Shown: piece by piece, positions 57,829-64,000 of the stretch
How the letters are laid out: every line of letters starts with the position of its first letter
How positions within the stretch are numbered: position 1 is the first letter of the stretch
Origin: CAZRWD01 sp964603785
GTDB taxonomy: Bacteria; Fermentibacterota; Fermentibacteria; Fermentibacterales; Fermentibacteraceae
Assembly (NCBI GenBank): GCA_964603785.1
Contig: CAZRWD010000002.1
Coordinates: forward strand, 124,001 to 188,000
Length of the DNA stretch: 64,000 bases
Direction of reading: 5' to 3'
Program-made: the position numbers and the translations under genes
The notes under the pieces: generated by a model
Database searches by the model: none
What the model was told of the DNA's origin: nothing
Seen by the model: only the letters and a program-made list of their open reading frames with translations

Positions 57829-59145
57829 GTGGTCGACGGGAGGCCGGAGAGAGCATCCTCCGTGGCTGGAGCGGCCTCTCCTACCGGCTACACGGTGATC
57901 CGCGAGGAGACGGCCCGCGCAGCTCTCAGGAGGGTCCGCTCGAGGGCAGTGAACGTGGTCCTCGTCGCGGCCGACATCCCCGACATGCACATGTCGACGT
58001 TCATCGAATCCCTGCAGAAGGCCAACCGCCAGGCATCCGTCGTCATCTACGGCAGGACGGTCGGAGCTGACGACGCGGTCGCCTGGATGAAGAACGGGGT
58101 CGTCGACGTCATCCTGCAGCCCGAGGACCAGGCGAGGATCCGCGACGCCCTGTCGAGGGCCTTCGCAAGGGCCGCCGCGACAGCCGCGGAGAGGAGCGCC
58201 CAGGCTCCCGGGCAGCGCTCCGAGACGGCGTTCCTCTACAGGAGCCGCGTTATCGAGGATCTCATGGCCAGGGTGCGCAGGGTGGCCCCGGTAAAGGCGA
58301 CGGTCCTCATCACGGGCGAGAGCGGAACGGGCAAGGATCTGCTGGCCAGGCATATCCACGCACTGAGCGGCAGGGCCGGGGCGTATCTCGCCCTGAACTG
58401 CGCCGCCATCCCCGAGACCCTCCTGGAGGACGAGCTGTTCGGGCACGAGCGCGGCGCCTTCACGGGAGCCGAGCGCATGCGCGAGGGCCGATTCGAGGCC
58501 GCGGAGGGCGGCACCCTCCTCCTGGACGAGATCGGCGAGATCCCGCCCGCCACGCAGGTGAAGCTCCTGAGGACCCTGGAGGAGGAGCAGGTCACGAGGC
58601 TGGGGGGCAACAGCCCCATCCCCACTGACGTGAGGCTCATCGCCGCAACCAACAGCGACCTGGCCGCCAGGGTGAGGGAGGGCTCCTTCAGGGAGGACCT
58701 GTTCTACAGGCTGAAGGTCGTCGAGGTGCACATACCTCCGCTGCGTGCGAGGAGGCAGGACATCCCCCTCCTCGCCGTATCCTTCACGCGCGAGGCCGCC
58801 GAGAGGCACGGTCTGCCCGTTCCGGTGCTCGACCCCGACGCGCTCGCGCTCCTGTCCTCATACCAGTGGCCGGGCAATGTCCGCCAGCTCAGGAACCTGA
58901 TGGAGAGCCTCGTGATAACCAGCGGCGACACCATCACCCCTGCGGAGCTCCCGGGCGAGATCGCGGGGAGCTCGGCTCCAGGCGGCGGCACGCTCGAGCT
59001 CGAGCTGCCGATGACGATGGAGGAGATCGAGGACAGGGTGATCGAGAGGACTCTGGCCCTGGCCGACGGCAATCGCACCCGGGCCGCGGAGATGCTGGGC
59101 ATAGGCCGCCGCACGCTCCAGAGGAGGCTGGGGGGCGGAGGCTGA
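57829..59145 (+). CDS. Sigma-54 activator with degenerate receiver
   Basis: 438 residues. The N-terminal 110 residues have a receiver-like fold but lack the chemistry: the first acidic pair reads VDGR, the phospho-acceptor position is Ala in VLVAADIPDM, and the late Lys is Gln in ILQPED. The AAA+ core is intact: GESGTGKD, HERGAFTGAERM (the GAFTGA loop contacting sigma-54) and TLLLDEIGE. A Fis-type helix-turn-helix ends it (NRTRAAEMLGIGRRTLQRRL). It should open sigma-54 promoters but cannot be phosphorylated in the normal way; control may be by ligand, partner or expression. The GTG start follows GGGAGGGG at about 10 bases. Confidence 0.9.
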   Translation: MVDGRPERASSVAGAASPTGYTVIREETARAALRRVRSRAVNVVLVAADIPDMHMSTFIESLQKANRQASVVIYGRTVGADDAVAWMKNGVVDVILQPEDQARIRDALSRAFARAAATAAERSAQAPGQRSETAFLYRSRVIEDLMARVRRVAPVKATVLITGESGTGKDLLARHIHALSGRAGAYLALNCAAIPETLLEDELFGHERGAFTGAERMREGRFEAAEGGTLLLDEIGEIPPATQVKLLRTLEEEQVTRLGGNSPIPTDVRLIAATNSDLAARVREGSFREDLFYRLKVVEVHIPPLRARRQDIPLLAVSFTREAAERHGLPVPVLDPDALALLSSYQWPGNVRQLRNLMESLVITSGDTITPAELPGEIAGSSAPGGGTLELELPMTMEEIEDRVIERTLALADGNRTRAAEMLGIGRRTLQRRLGGGG

Positions 59146-59148
59146 GTA

Positions 59149-60867
59149 TCAGCCCCCGAGCGCTCTCCTGGCAGTCTTCTTCAGGATCAGGAACGGGGGC
59201 ATGACGAGGGCGTCGAGCCCGGTGCCCCAGAAGCACCTCAGGGCGTCGACCGGCGACTCCACTATGGGTTCGCCCTTCACGTTGAAGGAAGTGTTCAGCA
59301 CGACGGGGATCCCCGTCATCCCGCCGAACCTCTCGATGACATCGTAGTAGAACGGGTTCGTCCCGCGGGTCACGGTCTGCACCCTCGCGGTGCCGTCCAC
59401 GTGGGTGACCGCGGGGATGTCGGCATCCCGGCCGGGCTCGACGGGATAGGTGGATATCATGTAGCGCGACCGCCTGCACCCGGTGAAGAACTCCCCGGCC
59501 CTCTCCTCCAGGCAGCTGGGTGCGAAGGGCCTGAAACCCTCGCGCTGCTTCACCACGCTGTTGACGATGTCCTTCATGTCGGCCCTCCTGGGATCGGCCA
59601 GGATCGACCTGTTCCCGAGAGCCCTCGGGCCGAACTCCATCCTTCCCTGGAACAGCCCGACGACCATGCCCTTCTCGACCAGGGAGGCCGTCTGTCCGAC
59701 CAGGTCCTCGGGCCTCGAGCACGACTGCTTCGACTGGGCGAGAGCGCTCTCGACCTCGGCTTCCGTGTACGACGACCCGAGGTACATGTCCGGGGGCGAC
59801 TCGAGCGGAACTCCGGGGAAGAGCCTCCTGTGGGCCACCACCGCGGCACCAATGGAGGTCCCTGCATCGTGCGGGGCGGGCAGGGGATAGATGTCGAGGT
59901 AACCGGCCTCCCTCTCCACGAGACCGTTCATGACGCAGTTGAGCCCGGTGCCCCCGGAGATCACCAGCCTCTCCTGACCGGTCTTCTCCCTCAGGTACAC
60001 GGCCAGCTCGAGGCCCAGCCTCTCGAGGGCCCTCTGTGCCGAACAGGCAACGTTCTCGTGGAGCCTGGTGATCTCCTCGCCCGGCTGCCTCGGCGGGCCG
60101 ATCCTGTCGAGAACCGCGGGCGGGAAGACGGCGTGGTGCACCCCGCGGTGTATCCCCGCGAGGGAGGTGTCGACACGGATGCGGCCCCCGCCGGGGCTGC
60201 GTATCATGGCCGTGAAGAGGTCCTCGAACTCGGGCTCGCCGTATGAGGAGAGCCCCATGACCTTGTACTCGTCGCTGTCCGGCTGGAAGCCGAGGTGTCT
60301 CGTCACCGCGCTGTAGAAGACACCCGGCGAGTTGGGGTACCTGGAGCCGGAGATGCGCTTCAGGGCGCCTTCCTCGAAGGAGCCCAGCAGGCTGGTGTCC
60401 CGCTCGCCGACGCCGTCCATGGTAAGGACTGCCGCCCTGTCCCATCCCGAGCAGTAGAAGCCAGCCCAGGCATGGGCCGCATGGTGCTCGACGAACTGCA
60501 CCGGGGCGCGGAAGGACGGCCCGAGGTGCTCCCTGAGCCTCTCCCCGGTCATGGACATCTTCCGGGCGGCCGCCATCTGGCCCAGGAGGAAGTTCATGCC
60601 TCCCCGCGCGAGGATGTAGTTGCGGCTGTACTGGAGGTTCTCCCTGAAGACCAGCCCCGGGAGCATGTAGAAGGCTGCACAGTCGATGTCGGCCGGCGAC
60701 AGGCCGGCGGTGGAGAGACAGAAGTCGATGGCCCTGGAGGGGAAGTCCGCGTAGTGCTTGATCCTGCGGAAACGCTCCTCCTCGGCGGCGGCCACCAGCC
60801 TGCCGTCCACTATCAACGCGGCCGCTGCATCGTGCTTGTAGCAGTTGAAACCCAGTATCGCTGACAT
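59149..60867 (-). CDS. NodU/CmcH-family carbamoyltransferase
   Basis: 572 residues, normal for the family. ASKHA-like N-terminus ILGFNCYKHDAAAALI with the metal histidines, VEHHAAHAWAGFY, VLTMDGVGE, and the C-terminal YrdC-like part with FGPRALGNRSILADP and NTSFNVKGEPIV. It transfers a carbamoyl group from carbamoyl phosphate to a hydroxyl group of a sugar or secondary metabolite. Neighbours encode a GT2 glycosyltransferase and an M23 lipoprotein, so the acceptor may be a surface glycan. It lies 9 bases after the GT2 gene and is tail-to-tail (3 bases) with the sigma-54 activator. Confidence 0.93.
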   Translation of the reverse strand: MSAILGFNCYKHDAAAALIVDGRLVAAAEEERFRRIKHYADFPSRAIDFCLSTAGLSPADIDCAAFYMLPGLVFRENLQYSRNYILARGGMNFLLGQMAAARKMSMTGERLREHLGPSFRAPVQFVEHHAAHAWAGFYCSGWDRAAVLTMDGVGERDTSLLGSFEEGALKRISGSRYPNSPGVFYSAVTRHLGFQPDSDEYKVMGLSSYGEPEFEDLFTAMIRSPGGGRIRVDTSLAGIHRGVHHAVFPPAVLDRIGPPRQPGEEITRLHENVACSAQRALERLGLELAVYLREKTGQERLVISGGTGLNCVMNGLVEREAGYLDIYPLPAPHDAGTSIGAAVVAHRRLFPGVPLESPPDMYLGSSYTEAEVESALAQSKQSCSRPEDLVGQTASLVEKGMVVGLFQGRMEFGPRALGNRSILADPRRADMKDIVNSVVKQREGFRPFAPSCLEERAGEFFTGCRRSRYMISTYPVEPGRDADIPAVTHVDGTARVQTVTRGTNPFYYDVIERFGGMTGIPVVLNTSFNVKGEPIVESPVDALRCFWGTGLDALVMPPFLILKKTARRALGG

Positions 60868-60876
60868 GACAGCCTT

Positions 60877-61800
60877 TCAGCCCGGGGTGGGGGATCTCCC
60901 CCACAGCGCGAGCAGGGCCCTGCGGCAGTAGCCCGGGGTGAACCTGGCGTCCGCACGGCCCAGCGCGGGTCTGAGCGTGCCGGTTGCAGCCCTTGTGACC
61001 TGGATCGCGGACATGAGGAGCCGGAACGCCGTCAGGCTCCCCGGGTGCCCGTGCTTTCTCAGGAACATGATCTTCGCGGGAATATAGCGGAGGAAGGTAT
61101 CCCGTCCATACAGCGCAACCGCTGATCCTCCCTCGATATGTACCACTTCCGAAGAGGGCACGAACCAGGTCTCCCAGCCCATCCGGGACAGCCTGTAGGA
61201 GAGGTCCGTCTCCTCGTGGTAGAAGAAGTAGTCGGTGTCGAAGCCGCCCGCTTCCGCGAACGCCCCGGACCTGATGGCGAGCACGGCTCCCACGAGCCAG
61301 TCCACCCTTCGCTCGGTCGCGTGGTCCGAATGCTTCGAGGAACGCCGTCGAAGCAGGGGGATGTGCTCCGCGACCAGGGCGCAGGGGAACGGGAAGTCCC
61401 TCTGGGAGGGCTGCAGTGTGCCGTCGGGCCAGAGCAGGCGGGGGCCGGCGACCGCGGCGCGGGGGTGTCTCCCCAGCCCGTCCAGGAGGCTCTTCAGGCT
61501 CCCGGGCGGGAAGACCGTATCGCTGTTGGCGAGCACCACGATGTCGGCGTCGAGCGACCGGACGGCCTCGTTGGCGCCCGCCGCGAACCCGAGGTTCACG
61601 CGGGACCGGACGAGGGAGAACCAGGGCAGGGCGCCGAACTCCCGCTCCGCATCCCCGGGCGAGCCGTCGGAGGAGCCGTTGTCGAAGAGCAGGAACACTG
61701 CCCCGCACTCCTCCACCTGCCTCGCGACAGAGCGTATCATCGCCGGCAGGAAGGCGGCTCCGTTGTAGTTGAGGGTGACCACCGCGATCCCGGACATCAT
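60877..61800 (-). CDS. Glycosyltransferase family 2 (rhamnosyltransferase-like)
   Basis: 307 residues of the GT-A fold. IAVVTLNYNGAAFLPAMI at the start, FDNGSSDGS, NLGFAAGANEA, the DXD-like ANSD near residue 95, and the GGFDTDYFFYHEETDLSYRL block late. This resembles WbbL-type rhamnosyltransferases. A rhamnose link would fit the nearby RmlD-like gene, but is only an inference. The chosen ATG (61800) overlaps the stop of the upstream M23 gene (ATGA); a second ATG follows it directly. Confidence 0.9.
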   Translation of the reverse strand: MMSGIAVVTLNYNGAAFLPAMIRSVARQVEECGAVFLLFDNGSSDGSPGDAEREFGALPWFSLVRSRVNLGFAAGANEAVRSLDADIVVLANSDTVFPPGSLKSLLDGLGRHPRAAVAGPRLLWPDGTLQPSQRDFPFPCALVAEHIPLLRRRSSKHSDHATERRVDWLVGAVLAIRSGAFAEAGGFDTDYFFYHEETDLSYRLSRMGWETWFVPSSEVVHIEGGSAVALYGRDTFLRYIPAKIMFLRKHGHPGSLTAFRLLMSAIQVTRAATGTLRPALGRADARFTPGYCRRALLALWGRSPTPG

Positions 61801-62855
61801 CGCCCGGCCATGAGAGAGTCGCATGCCGCCCTGAAGGCGCCGAATCCCTCGAGATCAGCGTCGGTGAGGCTCCGCCTGTGGGACCCGCTGAAGAGCAGGG
61901 GATCCATGGGATTGCCGTTCTCGTCGTTTATCTGGTAGTGGAGGTGCGCGGAATAGGAACGCCCGGTGTTCCCCACCCAGCCGACAAGTCCCCCGGGAGA
62001 CACCCTGGCGCCGGGAACGACCTCGGGGGCGATCCCCTGGAGATGCAGGAACATCTCGGAGTAGCCTCCTCCCATGTCGATCTCCACGCATCTCCCGTTG
62101 TAGCCGGTGTTCCAGTCCAGCCTGACGACCACCCCGCCGCGGGGGGACCTCACCGGAGTGCCCTCGGGCGCCTTGTAGTCGATGCCGGCATGGGCATGGT
62201 CGCCCCTCGGCTCTCCGAAGATGCCCGTGACCTCCTCGAAAGTCGTGACCGGCATGGCGTTCAGCATGCGCATCGCCTCCGTGCCGTCCGCGTGCCAGTA
62301 CGAGGGGTAGTTGTCGCCGCTCCTCCTCCACTGGTAGACGGAGAAGGGGCGGCTGGAGGAGCCGGGCGCGGGCGCGAACCTGAGGGCCACGGTCCTGTTC
62401 TCCAGGCCCAGCCCGCTGTCCCTGTAGACTGCATGGAGCGAGTCCCCGGCGCACAGGCCCCGCCACGGATCGACATCCCACCACATGCACCGCACCAGAT
62501 GCGCTCCCAGGACATCGGGCAGCTCGCCGGGGCAGGAGGCTTCCAGACAGCCGTAGAGTGAGCCCCTGATCTCGACGGACAGGACTCTCGCACCTTCGAG
62601 AGCGGGGAAGGTCCGACGGACAGCCTCGGTCGTGTCCGCCGCCGTGGTGTCCACGGCCGCTCCGTCAGCGAGGTCCGTGCTGTCGATGGGGGCGATAGCG
62701 GCAAGGGTGTCCGCCCCGGCATGGATCCGCTCGGCGGAGGAAATGGCCTGTTCATCGGCCCTGATGACGAACGAGGGGTCGCCAGGGGGCTGCCTGCAGC
62801 CCGTGAGGACGGGAGGCAGCAGGAACAGAAGTAGGGTGGCTGATTTCCGGACCAA
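61797..62855 (-). CDS. M23 peptidase lipoprotein
   Basis: 352 residues with a hydrophobic leader ending in a lipobox-like VLTGC (Cys20) and a Ser/Asp/Thr-rich linker. The C-terminal LytM domain keeps the zinc ligands: HAGIDYKAPEGTPV (His and Asp) and HLHYQI, with WVGNTGRSYSAHLHY around it, so unlike the protein at 37352 it should be an active endopeptidase. It would cut peptidoglycan crosslinks or a secreted protein. TTG start; GGAGGG lies very close to it. It is the first gene of the M23-GT2-NodU set. Confidence 0.88.
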   Translation of the reverse strand: MVRKSATLLLFLLPPVLTGCRQPPGDPSFVIRADEQAISSAERIHAGADTLAAIAPIDSTDLADGAAVDTTAADTTEAVRRTFPALEGARVLSVEIRGSLYGCLEASCPGELPDVLGAHLVRCMWWDVDPWRGLCAGDSLHAVYRDSGLGLENRTVALRFAPAPGSSSRPFSVYQWRRSGDNYPSYWHADGTEAMRMLNAMPVTTFEEVTGIFGEPRGDHAHAGIDYKAPEGTPVRSPRGGVVVRLDWNTGYNGRCVEIDMGGGYSEMFLHLQGIAPEVVPGARVSPGGLVGWVGNTGRSYSAHLHYQINDENGNPMDPLLFSGSHRRSLTDADLEGFGAFRAACDSLMAGR

Positions 62856-62876
62856 GACCCTCCGGGCGTCAAGATA

Positions 62877-62882
62877 TTGACA
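62877..62882 (+). promoter_or_regulatory. TTGACA -35 hexamer before the response regulator
   Basis: A perfect TTGACA in the 70-base spacer between the divergent M23 and response-regulator genes. The matching -10 (around 62900-62906) is weak. Confidence 0.3.
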
Positions 62883-62925
62883 CGACTGTCTGGACCATCC
62901 AGTTTCGGTTCGTCAGGAGGGGAAT

Positions 62926-64000
62926 ATGAGCCCAAAGGCGTCCGATGTGCACAGTGTGCTGATCGTCGACGACGAGCCGGCGGTCCGGAAGATCCTCCTG
63001 GAGATGCTGGAGGGCAGCGGATACGCCGCCAGCGCCGTGTCCGAGGGTCGCGAAGCGCTCAGGATACTCCGATCCCGTCCTCACGACGTCGTCCTGACGG
63101 ATGTGCGCCTCCCCGACATATCCGGTCTGGAGCTGCTCTCGGTCGTGCGCGACAAGTACCCCTGGCTGCCGGTGATAATCATCACGGGTTTCGCGACCGT
63201 CGACAGCACGGTGAAGGCCATGCGCCTCGGCGCCGTGGACTACATCCCCAAGCCCTTCACGAGGGAGTCCGTCATCGCCGCCGTGGCCCACGCGATCCAG
63301 TCCGGCCTGTCGGCGGCCAGGAAGACCGGCAGGGTCTCGGGGGAGATCGTCTTCCGGAGCAGGGCCATGGGAGAGGTCATGGACCTCGTCGGGAAGGTCT
63401 CGAGATCCGACAGCACCGTGCTGGTGACCGGTGAGAGCGGGACCGGCAAGGAGCTGGTCGCCAGGGCCATCCACACGCAGAGCAGGCGTGCCAGGCAGCC
63501 TTTCGTCACCGTCAACTCGGGAGCCCTTCCGGAGGGGCTCCTGGAGAGCGAGCTGTTCGGACACACCCGCGGGGCCTTCACCGGGGCCGTGTCCTCGACG
63601 CTCGGGCGGTTCCGCATAGCGGACGGAGGATCGCTCTTCCTCGACGAGGTGGGCAACATGAGCCCCGCGATGCAGGTGAAGCTGCTCAGGGTCATCCAGG
63701 AGCAGGAATTCTCCCCCGTCGGCAGCTCGGAGGTCATCAGCGTCGACGTGAGGCTCGTGACCGCGACGAACCTCGACCTGGGCGAGGCGGTGAAGGGAGG
63801 CACATTCCGGGAGGACCTCTACTACAGGCTCAACGTCATCGAGATCCGGGTGCCGCCGCTGCGCGACAGGCGGGAGGACATCATCCCCCTGGCCGAGCAC
63901 TTCCTCGCCCGGCTCTCGGGCAGGGGCAGGACCGAACCCTGGACGCTCTCCCCCGAGGCCGCCGGAGCTCTGGTCTCCCACGACTGGCCCGGGAACGTGA
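62926..64000 (+). CDS. Sigma-54 response regulator (NtrC type), 3' end cut
   Basis: At least 358 residues; the window ends inside the gene, at the WPGNV segment of the AAA+ domain. The receiver is canonical: VLIVDDEPAVRK, the phosphorylatable Asp in VVLTDVRLPDISG, Thr in VIIITGFATVDS and Lys in YIPKPFT. The AAA+ module has GESGTGKE, HTRGAFTGAVSS (GAFTGA) and SLFLDEVGNM. A Fis-type HTH is expected beyond the edge. ATG 62926 follows AGGAGGGG at 5 bases. A sensor kinase partner is not visible here. Confidence 0.93.
   Translation, partial: MSPKASDVHSVLIVDDEPAVRKILLEMLEGSGYAASAVSEGREALRILRSRPHDVVLTDVRLPDISGLELLSVVRDKYPWLPVIIITGFATVDSTVKAMRLGAVDYIPKPFTRESVIAAVAHAIQSGLSAARKTGRVSGEIVFRSRAMGEVMDLVGKVSRSDSTVLVTGESGTGKELVARAIHTQSRRARQPFVTVNSGALPEGLLESELFGHTRGAFTGAVSSTLGRFRIADGGSLFLDEVGNMSPAMQVKLLRVIQEQEFSPVGSSEVISVDVRLVTATNLDLGEAVKGGTFREDLYYRLNVIEIRVPPLRDRREDIIPLAEHFLARLSGRGRTEPWTLSPEAAGALVSHDWPGNV

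Noticed and set aside
58934..61708. Minus-strand open frame of about 924 codons over NodU and GT2
   Set aside because: Frame-shifted shadow of the two real genes on the same strand.
62883..62925. Sigma-54 promoter before the second response regulator
   Set aside because: No GG-N10-GC pair with the right flanks was found; only a TTGACA hexamer is clear.

Overview
The window is 64 kb of high-GC, gene-dense bacterial DNA. Arginine is strongly biased to AGG, GTG and TTG starts are common, and 4-base ATGA, GTGA or TTGA gene overlaps are frequent. The gene content suggests an uncultured, strictly fermentative bacterium: glutamate dehydrogenase, lysine 6-aminotransferase, phosphate butyryltransferase, butyrate kinase, methylmalonyl-CoA mutase and a biotin-type carboxyltransferase subunit. 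It also has secreted lipoproteins, a gingipain-like secreted peptidase, an archaeal-type aspartyl-tRNA synthetase and a RicT-type protein. A candidate phylum of the FCB type is a reasonable guess but is not proven here. A run of 100 N at 46709-46808 shows this is a scaffold from a draft or metagenome assembly.

Layout. 1-4800: a gene cut by the window edge, an ArsB/SLC13-type transporter, glutamate dehydrogenase and a pyruvyltransferase-family protein. 4789-10051: a LonB-type protease behind an atypical C-family DNA polymerase. 10165-13731: a secreted beta-rich protein, an acetyltransferase, and an overlapping methyltransferase and glycosyltransferase pair. 13732-22127: a ten-gene minus-strand operon (ptb, rpiB, wecB, transglutaminase-like lipoprotein, ribD, ribE, ribBA, ribH, nusB, phosphoesterase) with no gap above 3 bases. 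22345-25097: lysine aminotransferase and AspRS. 25120-25737: a small AT-richer segment with imperfect inverted ends around an IMPACT/UPF0029 gene. 25759-30450: zinc-ribbon protein, butyrate kinase, methylmalonyl-CoA mutase and a parvulin-like lipoprotein.

30463-39674: a minus-strand operon headed by metK, followed by a LytM-like protein, holB, ricT, metG, two membrane metalloproteases and a C25-like peptidase. Its leader (39674-39820) holds a promoter, a SAM-II riboswitch aptamer that begins where transcription should start, and an intrinsic terminator. This is the most striking regulatory feature of the window. 39911-41653: carboxyltransferase. 41733-46282: three B12-binding-type radical SAM proteins. 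46311-47648: a KAEEAR-repeat protein interrupted by the gap. 47676-53360: a stress operon (hsp20, dnaK, grpE, dnaJ, htrA and a small membrane protein). 53645-64000: uvrA, an RmlD-like reductase without a normal start codon, a hot-dog thioesterase, a sigma-54 activator with a degenerate receiver, a NodU/GT2/M23 gene set, and a second sigma-54 response regulator cut by the window end.

Together, amino-acid and acyl-CoA fermentation genes are interspersed with cofactor synthesis (riboflavin, SAM), surface glycan assembly and envelope proteolysis. No tRNA, rRNA, CRISPR array or transposase gene was recognised.
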